A stretch of 62,000 bases of DNA, from assembly GCA_015680685.1 (NCBI GenBank), contig MNCI01000596.1:27677-89676 (forward strand), in the 5' to 3' direction. The notes under the pieces are model-generated. The model was given only the letters and a program-made list of their open reading frames with translations, searched no databases and had not been told where the DNA came from. This document shows positions 35,526 to 47,135 of the stretch, in pieces (position 1 is the first letter of the stretch; each line of letters opens with the position of its first letter). This DNA is from Gnetum montanum (taxonomy: Eukaryota; Streptophyta; Gnetopsida; Gnetales; Gnetaceae). A program made the translations under genes and the position numbers.

Positions 35526-36111
35526 TTAGGCTATACGGCTACTTTTGTAGATGTTGGTCATTATGGCTCTAAGTATCTTGTCTTTGCAAATTACATTGAC
35601 TTGGCTTCTAAAGAGGTAGTGTCTTCATTTCTTCAAAGAGAAGACTAGTGCTAGGCAATTCTTCTCCACTTTAGTGTATTAAGTCTACTAGGCTACTAAT
35701 GCATGGCTAAGATAGTATATAGGCATTTCTGCTCCATCATCACATTTCTAATAAAGTATAGAGCCAATGGATGTATTAGAAATGGTGAGATAAATGTAAA
35801 ACAATTTACCCTCTTATGGAGGATAGACTATAGGTAGTTATGTTAATTCTTACTTGAGATTTTAAAAGGCTTCTTAGCATTGAGCTGTCCACTCATAGTG
35901 AACTCCTTTCTTAAGCAATTGATGCATGGGCTGTAACTTATCCATAAGCCTAGCAATAAACCTATGAATAAACTGTAGTCTACCTTGTAATCCCTAAAGT
36001 TCTTTAAGGTTGGTAGGTGCTACCAATTTGGATATGACCTTAACATTATCAGGATCTACTCATATCCCTACTTCATAGACTACAAAGCCAAGCATCTTAC
36101 TAGTCTTGACA

Positions 36112-36560
36112 CTAAAGAAACTTCTTAGGATTGAGCCTAAGCTCATATTTGAGGCATTGTTTAAGCATAAGATCTAGGTCATTGGCATGATCATTAGCTA
36201 TTTTAGACTTCACGGCTATTTCATCTACATAATCATTAAGCAAACCTAACATGTAATCCTGAAAGATATAGGTCATGGCTCTATGATATGTCACTCTCGC
36301 ATCCTGAAGGCTAAAGGGCATCATGGTATAACAAAAAGTACCCCATGGGGTCATAAAGTTTGTGCTAAGTTGGTGTTTTGGGTTGATCCTAATTTGGTTG
36401 TATCTCAAGAATCCATTCATAAAGGACAACAATGCGACTGTAGTATTAATAAGTTGATCAATATTAGGCAAAGGAAAGTCATCCTTGATGGTGGCTTTAT
36501 TTAGATCTCAAAAATCAATGTAAATACAAATACTCCCATTTTTCTTAGGGACCACCACTA
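36112..36560 (-). pseudogene. Reverse transcriptase remnant of element F
   Basis: The open part runs 36471-36112: MPNIDQLINTTVALLSFMNG, GYNQIR-like RYNQIRINPKHQ, TPWGTFCYTMMPFSLQDA, TYHRAMTYIFQD, and the active-site region DYVDEIAVKSK where YVDD is expected. The second catalytic Asp is therefore Glu. Upstream sequence (to about 36790) is related to the RT N-terminal part but is broken. Confidence 0.8.
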
Positions 36561-36789
36561 TGTTGGATACCCATTCTACATAATTGATAGTCCTAATGAA
36601 ACCTGCTTGGTAGAGCTTTGAGATTTCATCACAAACTACCAAGGCCAAATTAGGTCTAATCTTGTGTACTTTTTACTTAATTGGTCTAATGCTAGGATCC
36701 AATATGATGTTGTGCTAGACTAGATGTGGGTCTAGGCCTGACATATCTTCATATGACCAAGCAAATGCCTTAATGTTGTTTTGTAAGAC

Positions 36790-37770
36790 TTTAGTGATAT
36801 CTTGGATATATCAAGGCTCTAGTGAAAAACTTAATTTAAGGGTTTTCTCCTTACCAATATGTGTTGTGATATGAACCTCAACTATAGGATCTTTAGTTAT
36901 GTCTCTCACTTCTAAATCAAGGGCTTTGTCTAGGTTTTCAGGCCATTCTAGAGGTTTCTCTATTGAGGCTATGTGGTCTACAAGACTGTTAAGCTCAAAA
37001 TCTAGGTAATCATAGTCAATACACTATTTAATATCACTATGAGGTCCATGTAGACACAAAGGAAAACTGATTTGCTTGCAGGTACTCATACTTTGATCCT
37101 ACACATCAACCAAAGGAATATTAATTGGCACATAGGTAAAAGTAAATAAATAATGTTAAAATGCCATAAAACATGTGCAAATATAATGCAATCAAGGCCA
37201 TTCAAGGTCATCAGTGAGATAAGGTCAATTCAAAAAAGTTCAATAGAGGAGAACAAAGTTCACATAAAGGTCAAACAAGGGGAGATACTAGGAGTAAGGC
37301 TACAAATGATCAATAAAGGCCACAGTTTTTCCTGTTTTAGGCCTTAGCTGGCCATGATGCCAATTTATTGTCCTAGTGGACTATGATGCTAGTTTAAGGC
37401 CTTTAGCGTGACATGCTCATATGGTGTCAAATAGTGGTCAAGGAAGGTCAAACCCCACTATTTGATACCATTTAAATGCCAAACAAAGACAAATAGAGCT
37501 ATAATAAGACAAACAATGATCACATAGTGTTGTATAAAGGCCATAAAAGGTCAATAAGATCCACAAGGCAACATAAGTGTAAAAAAACAAGCCAAAACAT
37601 TACATAATAAGTCAAAAATCAAGTAAAACATGCCATATATGATAAAATTTGGTTAATATTAGTCAAAAATGGTTATGTTTTGCCAATTTTAGGCCTTAGA
37701 AAGCCATCTTTTAAGACTATATGACTATTAGATGAGTTCAAACATTAACTAGGGTTGTTTCTGGGTTGTC
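36790..37770. other. Degenerate spacer between RT and satellite array
   Basis: No domain is visible beyond about 37030. It includes a short block of the AGTTTAAGGCC tandem repeat at 37330-37420 and several AAGGTCAA-type short repeats. It may mark the edge of an insertion between protease and RT of element F. Confidence 0.45.
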
Positions 37771-37779
37771 TAGACCCAA

Positions 37780-40700
37780 AAATCCAATGTTTTCAAGCTT
37801 CCACATTGGGCTTAGCATGGAGAAAGAACCCTTACTATGGAAACTAAGGAAAATATGTTTTGGGATGTTCAGAGGTCTAAAATTGAGGTCTCAAGACCTT
37901 CCCAAGGTACCACAAGGTCAGATCCATCAAAATTGTGCTCCTTGGAGATCTGTAAAGGTCAAAAAGTAAGTTTTGAAGCCTTCCCCCATTTTTTCCATGC
38001 TGGCTAGCATGGAGAAGAGGGGGGTTAGCATTGAAAATGAAAATCCAAGGAAAAATGAGGTCAAATAGGTAGTTGGAGCCTAGATCCAAAACTTGTGCAT
38101 CTCCGAGCTTCACTCTAATGCAATTTGAGATCATTTTAAGGGTCAATAGGTGTTGAAATGTCTTTCCCCCCTTTTTCCACAATGGGCATAATATCCTTAG
38201 TGTGGAAAAATAGGGGGATGCTTATTTTATGGATTTAGAGTGATCTTAGGACACTTTGACTAGGTTTCTAGGCCCCTAGGATTGTAAACTTTCATTTTGC
38301 AAGTTTTTGGCTAATTTTGGGCATGTTTTAAGGTTTTTTAAGGGAAATTAAGGTCTTCCCCCATGTTTCCACGCTGGGGGAGTTACTCCAGCATGGAAGA
38401 ATAGGGGGAATGGATTTTGAGGATTGAAATGAGGTCAAACAAGTGAAATCTTGAGGTTGTGAGGTCCCAAGCTTCTTTGGCGAAGATCCTTGATTTCCAA
38501 GAGTGTCACCTTGCCTCCCAAAGTGGAAAAGCAAATTCCCTCCCTTGTTTCCACATTGGGGAGGTTACTCTAGCATGGAAGAATCAAGAATCCTAGATCT
38601 AGGCCAATTTGAATCATAATTGACTATGCATGTTACCTCTTAGGGTTGCCAGGGTCAAGGGTTATGGATCTATGTCAAAATTTGATAGTTTCAGCCACTC
38701 TTAAGTGGTTTTTTAGCTTCCCCCATTTCTTCAATGCTAGGGATAGAGAGCTCAATGTGGAAAATAATGGGGAGTAGATTTTTGACCTATTTGTCCCTTA
38801 TCTGACTTTGAATGTCAACCTTTGGGGTCACCGAGGTCGAGGACTAGGGTCTAGTGTCAAGTTTTGGTAATTATTGGCATTCCCAAGTAGTTTTTTGGCT
38901 TCTCCCATTTCTTCCATGCTAGGGATAGAGAGCTTAGTGTATATTACAATGGGAAGTGGATTTTTGACCTATTGTACCCTCAATCAACTTTTCATGTCAA
39001 CCTCTGGGGTCATGAGGGTCAAGGATTGAGGTCTAGTATCAAGTTTTGGAAATTTTGAACATTCCCAAGTATTTTTTTGGCTTCCCCACTTTCTTCCATG
39101 CTAGGGATAGAGATATTAGTGTGGAAAACAATGGGGAGTTGATTTTGACCCATTTTTCCCTTAGTTGACTTTGCATGTTAACCTCTAAGGCCACTAGGAT
39201 CGAGGATTGGGGTTTGGTATTAAGTTTTGGTAATTTTGGGCATTCTCAAGTGGTTTTTTAGCTTCTCCCTTTCTTCCATGTTGGGGATAGATAGCTCATC
39301 ATGGAAAAAAAGGGGGAGTGAATTTTTAACCCATTTTGACATCAATTGATTTTACATGTCAACCTCTATGGCCACGAGGGTCGAGGACTAGGGTCTAGAG
39401 CAAATACTAGTTATTTTAGAGGTTTTTTTATTATTTTTTGAACTTCCCCATTTTTTTTCATGTTGGGGCTTCCATGCTCAATGTGGAATATTGGGGGAAA
39501 CGCTTTTTGAAACTTTATGACTAGTTTTGGTCATGCATGTAGGCTCTTAAGGTGACTGGAGATGATGGTCTATGACTAGTATTAAAATTTGGTTGTCTTG
39601 AAGGTTGATAAGTAATTTTTGGGCTTCCCCTCATTTTCCACATTGGGGCTTCTATGCTTAGAGTGAAAAATTGGGGGGAAAGCTTTTTGATCACTTTTGA
39701 CCACTATCAATTATGCATGCATGCTTCCCAAGTCGTTGACATCAACTACTAACATCTGATGTTAAAATTTGGTTGTTCAAAGGTTGTTAAGGCATTTATT
39801 GAACTTCCCCTCCTTTTTCCATCCTAGATCTTTCATGTTCAATATGGAAAATTGGGGGAAAATATTTTTAGTCATTTTTTACCACTATTGGGCATGCATG
39901 TAGGCTTCCTAGGTTGCTGACATTGACTGCTAACATATGATGTTAAAATTTGATTGTTCAAAGGTTGTTAAGACATTTACTAGACTTCCCCCTCTTTTTC
40001 CATGTTGGGGCTTGCATGCTTAGCATGGAAAATTGGGGGGGAAAGCTTTTTGGTCACTTTTGGTTATGCATGCTAGCCCCTAAGGTCGTTGGTGTATCCT
40101 ACTATCATCTGACCATTTTTTGAACTTTAGGGAAAATCTTTTTTGCTCATTTTTGGTTGACTTGACCATGCATGAGTTCTCACAAGGTTGTTAATGTTGG
40201 TCATTAGTGCCTAAGGACAAGATTTGGTTGTTTTAGGGGTTGTGAGGAGGTTTTTAGGCTTTCCAAATTTTTTCCACACTAAGGGTGGAAGGCTTAGTGT
40301 GGAAAACGTCCCTTGAATTAAGAAAGTTAGATCTAGGCTAGATTTGTAGTTGATCAACCATGCATGTCAACTTTTAGGGTTGCTAGTGTCGATGGTCAAT
40401 GTTGGATGTCAAGATTTGATAGTTCGAAGGCTTCTAAGTGCCTCATGCAACCTTCCCCCTTTCTTCCATGCTAGGAATGGTGGCCCTTATGTGGATGAGA
40501 GGGGGTGATATATTTGTACCATTTTGACCCATTTTGGGGCTTCTAGAACCTTTGGAGGATTTCGATAGGGTCTAGGGATCATTGAGCATCAAGAAACGGT
40601 CATTAGGTCATCAACTTAAGTCATTTTTGGCTTCCCCCTTCTTTCCATGCTGATGGTAAAAGGGTTAGTGTGGAAGAAGTCTCCCCCAATGTGGAAAACA

Positions 40701-40900
40701 ACAAATCCCAAGTTTTGGCCAATTTTGACTAGTTTCAACCAAGTTTGGTGAGGTTTCAAGGTTGTCAGAGATGCTTGGAGTGGTTCTAGGTCATGTGGGG
40801 CACACTTTTGGGTCAATTTTGTGCTAGATGAGTGTTTGAGAGGTAAAAGTGAGTGTTATCCCCCGTATTCCACACTGGGCACTATTGTCCCAATGTGGAA
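37780..40900 (+). repeat. About 180-bp tandem repeat array, each unit with an internal hairpin
   Basis: About 16-17 units. The recurring landmark (CTTCCCCCATTT-TTCCATGCTGGG) appears near 37977, 38163, 38353, 38535, 38716, 38898, 39081, 39261, 39442, 39624, 39803, 39984, 40258, 40452 and 40632. Spacing is mostly 180-190 bp. Each landmark is followed about 25-35 bp later by its inverted partner (CCAGCATGGAA-GGGGGAA type). The clearest hairpin is 38355-38410. Copies are diverged, so the array is old. It may be U3 sequence of an LTR or a satellite derived from one. Confidence 0.8.
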
Positions 40901-41099
40901 ATCCATGGTACTTAGCCATTCTCATGTTTTGTCTAAATTTGGAAACCTAGGGCTGAAAAATATAAGTCTAGGTTACTAAAAATAGAAATATGTTGTAATG
41001 CTTACAAATTTGAAAAATGATAAACATGTTTCCATGATGGGAATGGTATTCCCAATGTGGATGCATGGGCGTAAGGTTTCCATAATGTCTTAAGTGTTG

Positions 41100-42960
41100 A
41101 AATTGGTAAGTTTAGTCAAAAGGTAAGGTGCTAGGTGGGACCCACAATCCAAAAATTTAAAATTTTAAAAAGTGAAGTTGTTTCCCCCATAAAACCAATG
41201 TGAACTAAAATTTTTCCCCTTTTACTTTAGTTCACTTGTAGTCATGGTGCACTGAATTAGTAGTTGGGGTTTCGTTTAGGTTTTAGAAGGTCTTATAAGT
41301 CAAAATTTGCAAACTTTGATCATAATTGTTATCTTTTAGCAACATCACATTGGAGGAGAAAGAATCCCACAATCTAGAGGATGGATAAGCACTCTAGGGA
41401 ATTATCAGAGGTTCAAAGGCCTATCTCAATCTAGGCCCCATCTGTCATTACTCCAAGGTAGGCAATTCTACCTATTTTTACCTTTATTTTCATGGTTTCA
41501 TTCTAGTTCTTTACCTTCCAAGTGTTAGGGATATTTTTTTTTAGATCTACATTGATGGGGAGATTATGTCAAAATTCTAACAAAATCCCACCTACTATTT
41601 CATTTTCTCCCATGTAGATCTGTGGTTATTTTATCACTTTAGCTTTTGCAAATTTTATTTTAAAAATAGGCCTTGTTGTTTTGTGCTTTTTTCCCAAAAT
41701 CTTGGGGTATGGCCATGTTTTTAAGATCTAGGCCTTAGACTTGTTAAAATTTAATTTTAACAAAAATACTACCCCATTATTTTGATGTGAATTTAAATGG
41801 GTTTTAATGGTTTCACCTATTTTGACTATTTTAATGGCTTTATGAATTTTAGGCTTGGGGTTTTTTGAAGTTTTACCATGAAAAAGAAAGCCAATTTGTG
41901 TATTTTTTTTCTTGGTAAAATGACTACATATTTGTGAAATCTAAGGTTATGGATTTGTAGCCCTTTGTTTAAGCTTCCTAATGGTTATTGTCTTGTTTAA
42001 TTTGGCTTTGAAATGAGGGAGTTATGGTTGTTTTCCTAACGTTGCCACTATTGTAATTTCATGTAGATTTATGAAATTTTCAAAAGAAAATGCACAACAT
42101 TTCTACTATTCTTTGGTCATGGCTGCGTACAATTTGGCTTCAGCTTTCCAACGGAGGTGGATAACTTTTTTGCTAAGGTTGTGCAAATCATGGCAAAACT
42201 CACTATTATAGTGCATTTCCCAAAATAGAAGTGGTTGATTTTTTGCTTTTTCTAAGAGATTAAAATATTTTTCTATTTTGAGTAAGTTTTTGTTATGGCT
42301 TCATGGCTTTTTCTATGTTTATCATGCTTTTTTAAAAAATTTATGCATAGTTTAAATGTTTTTTTTTTCCAAATTTATGCATACTTTGCATAATTTTAGA
42401 TGCTTTTCTACACTCATGCTTGCTTTTTTCCAAATTTATGCATAATTTAGATGGTTTTTCCTAAATTTATGCATAATGAAGACTAAGATATAGTTTTGGC
42501 TATAATGTTTTTGGTTATAAGGCTATAAAATACGGCATCAATATTTTTATGGAATTTCTTAAGCCAATTTAGATAAACACCTAAGAGCTTTTTATAGAAG
42601 CTAATTTCACTTGTAACTTAGGGAGTTTTCTCTAAATTTGTAAAGAAATTCCAATTGGTCATAATGCAAGGTTATGCAAAGTTGTGATGAAATTACTTGG
42701 CTAATTCAAAATAACACCTTAGAGCTTTTTATAGAGGCTAATTTCACCTTCGACTAAATGTTTTGTCTAAATTTGCTAAGTAATTCTAATAGGCCATAAT
42801 GCTTTTTCTTTGAAAGGTTGTAATATTGCCTTTTTATGGAATTTCTTAAGCTTATTAGATAAAACACCTTAGATCTTCTTACAAAGGCTAATTTCACCTC
42901 TAACTATGATGTTTTCCAAACTTAAGAAATTCTAATTGGTCATAATGTTTTTTCTTTGTT
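41100..42960 (+). other. T-rich leader-like region with a possible TATA box
   Basis: A CCCATAAAACC block at 41187-41197 follows the hairpin array and could be a plus-strand core promoter. Related CCCCATAAAATCC stands at 55370 in the right LTR. T-rich sequence without coding signs follows, including a run of CCAAATTTATGCATAATTT repeats (42340-42480). It then leads into the gene-like region. Confidence 0.35.
42545..42960 (+). repeat. Three tandem copies of a 137-149-bp unit
   Basis: The block GAGCTTTTTATAGAAGCTAATTTCAC recurs near 42585, 42721 and 42870, each followed by a TCTAATTGGTCATAATG-like block. The copies are diverged. They lie directly before the first putative exon of the gene-like region. 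Confidence 0.7.
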
Positions 42961-45779
42961 TTGTGCAGGGTCTTCTTAAGGGCTATTCTCATCAGTGGAG
43001 CTGGTAGGAATTTTGTGCTACATTGGTCATCCCAAGACCAATGCTCTAGTGCATGACATGCCTCTTGGGATGCTCTCATTGTGGTGGTAGCTCATGGAAA
43101 GGGACTTCCTTGCCTACCTCCTTAGGAACTTCAATGTGATGTTGTTGTCACACTTGTCTGCAGATGTAGCCAGGGTTGTTGTGGAGATCCTATTGCCTCA
43201 GGCGTCAAGACTAATTACTAGGTGTCTCATTAATAAACTAGTTCCTAAAGTCACAAGGGGCCCCATGGATGCCATAAGTTCATGCTACCTATCAGATATC
43301 TCGATGATCCCATAGTATAGTCAATATAATATTGATAATACTCTAATGGTGGCACATAGAGCCCACACACTATTCCAAAATCCACCTAGCACTGTGTATC
43401 ATCTACAAGGGTAAACATGGTTATTGTAACATTTTTTATGGTTTTATATGATCTTGGTTTGACTTCTTTACCTAACTTTATTAAGTTTACTTCTTGCAAG
43501 TACAAGGTCAACAAGCAGGATTTGATCATTAATGACCAAATTCTAGCAGTTGCTCAAATTGCTTTGGATGAATTCACCAAGAGTCTCCAAATCAAAGCTG
43601 TAGTGTACCAATAGCTAAGAGGGGACTTTGATAAATACACCGCTAGGTTCAACATGGTATACAAGAAGTGCAAGGATGATAAGATGATGCATAGTTGGTG
43701 GGTAGATGCTGGTAGCATGGATCAGGCTCTTGTAGCTGGAACCTTCACATCGTGAAAGAAATGTAAAGGTGAGCATATGGCTTCTAATTTTTTATGACTT
43801 TAAGTGCTTTACTACATTTCTTGGTCATTGAAATTGCTTATATGGATGCTAACCTTTGATTATTACTTTGCAGGACCTTCCACCTTAGCTGATGTCATTA
43901 TACCACTTTTAGGCTTGCATCATGAGGAAACCCTCATCTTGAAGTTTGGTAATGTGACATCAACATAGGAGTGGCTAAAGGGGCCAATGCCAGGATACAT
44001 TCAAGTAAACATCTAACATGTAGGTTTGGTTGATATATTTATGGCACCTATTTTTTCCATTCTTGTTGCAGAAATGTTACATGTTATCAACTCCTTGAAT
44101 GAAGAGGTTGGTCATTTTAGCACCATCATTGAAGGTGTTAAGGTGAACATTAACATAGGTGTTGGCCTCTTTGGTGACTTGTTTGGGGTTCCTGCCAATG
44201 GGGCCAAGGTTGTTACCAAGATAGTGAGGGAATTAGTCCATCATGAGGAAAATTCTAGAGTGCTTGGTGCCAACATGGCCCACTTTGGAATTTGGATGGA
44301 TAGCTTCACGAACCTTGATGCAAAGGAATCATATATCCTTTGTTTAGGTCTCATGCGTTCCCTAAACTACTATCACAAAAGAAGGTGATCAGCCTAGCAT
44401 AAGGGTGGACCTTTAAGAAGGTCTTAATGAAGGGCATCAAATTTGATTAGGCTACTAATTTGGCTACTAGGCTTTCAGGGAAGATTCTTGGACTCTGTGT
44501 TGACACCTCTATGATAATCCATATGCACTTTACATTTTTCACATGTTATCTAAAGAGGTTTGCAAAGTTTATGGTGGTTTATAAGAATGGATGATGGGTT
44601 TTCCAAGACCTAAGCCAACTTTCTAAGCCTTGGATAAAACACATTTATCCAATAGTGCAAGCCTAGAACCCACCAAAGGATGTGGATGAGACATTATCCA
44701 TCACCACCAAGAATCTTGATGTTAGGCAGTACAAGTCTCTTAATAGTACTAATGATGAGGAGCCTCTCTCATTTCCTGCTAGCATTTAGGAGGCTAAATG
44801 ATGGTGCATGGAGGATGAAGGGGTAGCTAGAGAGAAGCTTAAAAGACCCATGGAGGAGGCACCCCCAACATCAAAATAGCCTACCTCGAAGAAGCTTAAC
44901 TTTAAGCTTAAGCCATTACAACAAGTAGTCAGAGGTATGCTTTGTTTAACTTTGGCTATTTCATGTTTTTAAAATTTTATGGCTCCTTTATGGTCTCATG
45001 TGTTAATTTGTTTTCTATGTGCTATGGTAGTAGACAAGAATCAGGTTATAGTAGCCCAAGCTATTGTGAAGGTAGAACAAAGGCGTGCAGAAGAGGTACT
45101 TTTAAAGCAACCTATGGTTGAAGGACTTGCCGATGTAGGCATAGATGATCTAGATGCCTTGTTTGGTGAGGCGGTACCAGGCATCTCTATGATTATCATC
45201 CTAGAGGAAGAGGAGCTAGGTATTCCTATCCCTTAATATTGTTGTTATATTGCATTAGTTACATTTGGTTGTCATCCTAACTTTTCAATGATTATTATAC
45301 TTATAGTAGTTTCCAAGCCACCAATGCAAGCTTCCATCCCTATGTTTTGCATGAAACCATGGGTAGAGACTTTAGACAAAGTGGAGTTTCTATGTGGAAT
45401 AGCTAAGGACATCATCAATTTCTTGCATCAAGTTGCTCCTAAGATAGGTAAGGATTTTATTTTATGTGCTTTGGCTGTAGGCTTTGTTTGCATTATAGCT
45501 ATTTGAGTTTGTGTCTTATGGTTTCCTTTTTATGCTTTGTGTAGTATCATCTATGGAGTGGGACTTCAATAGGGACATGGAGGTAGAATATTTGCTTAGA
45601 CTTCCATCTAATGTGTCTAGTGTAACTGAAAGACCACAAAAATTTTGGCTAACACTTGTAGACAGAAATTAAGCTAAGTCATGTTGGTCCCCAGCATGAC
45701 CAAGTTTGAAAGCCTTAAAAATAGCATCAAACGGAGCATAATTGAACAAGAAAGAGTTCCCCGAGATCCAAAGGTGACT

Positions 45780-46940
45780 ACATCAGCATCTGGCATTAGG
45801 AATTTCATGTTTTGGGTCCAAAATACTTGGGATTGACCAAGTATACACTCTGCACACTAGGCTATACGCTGGCCAGCGTACAGGCCAACGTATGGCAACT
45901 TTTGGGCCCCAAAAATGAGTTAAAACATGCCATAATTGAGTGTCTAGACCCCCCATGACCTTCTTGAAGGTCCCCAGTGGCTCCCAACCTTTTGAAAATT
46001 CATTCTTGGGTCCTAAATGATGCAATTTCATGTGTATACGCTGGGCACACCTTGGTGTACGCTGGCTAACGTACAGCCCAGCGTATGCCAACTTTTGAGC
46101 CCCAAAAATGAGCCAAAACATGCCAGAATTGAGCGTCTAGACCCCCTAAGACCTTCTCCAAGGTCTCCAGCAACTCTTAGCCTCCTGAAAATCAAGTTTT
46201 GGGCCCTGAATAATGCATTTTTTATGTGTGTACACTGGGTACATCTTGCTGTACGCTGGCCAACGTACAACCCAACATACACCACCAAAAATGGCCCAAA
46301 ACAAGCACAAAAGAGCAAGATTTTCACCTGAAATTGACTCCTAGAGGTAGGGAAACTATTGGGCATCATCATAGGCACCTAAAAATCAAGTTTTGACCTT
46401 GAAATGATGCATTTTCAAGAGTGTACGCTGGGTACATCTTGCTGTACGCTGGCCAGCGTATAACCTAGCGTACACCACCAAAAATAGCCCAAAACAGGCA
46501 CCAAAGAGCAATATTTTCACCTGAAATTGACTCCTGGAGGTAGGGTAACTATTGGGAATCATCACAGGAACCTAAAAATCAAGTTTTGGGTCCTAAATGA
46601 TGCATTTTTATGTGTGTATGTTGGGTACATCTTGCTGTACGCTGGCCAGCGTACAGCCCAGCGTACACTAGCAAAAATGGCCTAAAAAAGGCACCAAAGA
46701 GAAATATTTTTACCTAAAATTGACTCCTAGAGGTAGGGAAACTTTTGGGCATCATCACAGGCACCTAAAAATCAAGTTTTGACCTTGAAATAATCCATTT
46801 TGAAGAGTGTACGTTAGGTACATCTTGTTGTATGCTGGCTAGCGTATAGCCCAACGTACACCACCAAAACAGGCCTGAAACTGCATCAAAATGAAGTTGA
46901 AATCGGCATCTAGACACCCTGGAGGATCAGTAGCACTCAG
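45780..46940 (+). repeat. Six tandem ~193-bp units with nested palindromes
   Basis: The unit landmark GTGTACGCTGGG appears near 45840, 46031, 46225, 46421, 46613 and 46806, a spacing of 191-196 bp. Each is followed by an inner palindrome of the form TGTACGCTGGCCAGCGTACA (perfect at 46636-46655) and by GCCCAGCGTAC, the inverted partner of the landmark. Conserved blocks CACCTGAAATTGACTCCT and AAAAATCAAGTTTTG separate the palindromes. Confidence 0.85.
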
Positions 46941-46984
46941 GCACTAAGGGACAAGCACCAACATACACAATCAAACATCCAACA

Positions 46985-47135
46985 TGTCAATTCATGAGGT
47001 GTATGCTAAGGTGTATGTTGAGGTGTACACTAAGGTTGATGTTGAGCCTGTACGCTAAGGTTGATGCTGAGGTGTACGCTGAGGTTGATGCTAAGCCTGT
47101 ACGCTAAGGTTGATGCTAAGCTTGTACACTGAGGT
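46985..47135 (+). repeat. Short tandem repeats derived from the TACGCT motif
   Basis: Alternating GAGGTGTACGCT, AAGGTTGATGCT and AAGCCTGTACGCT blocks, about 13-15 bp each, lie between the palindromic units and the TATA box at 47278. Confidence 0.7.

Noticed and set aside
37780-40900. Regularly spaced repeats resembling a CRISPR array
   Set aside because: Unit of about 180 bp, diverged copies, eukaryotic context and no cas genes; it is a tandem satellite-like array.
46028-46378. Minus-strand open frames (116 and 112 codons) at 45783-46378
   Set aside because: Both run through the 193-bp tandem repeats and change content with each unit; they are repeat-derived, not genes.
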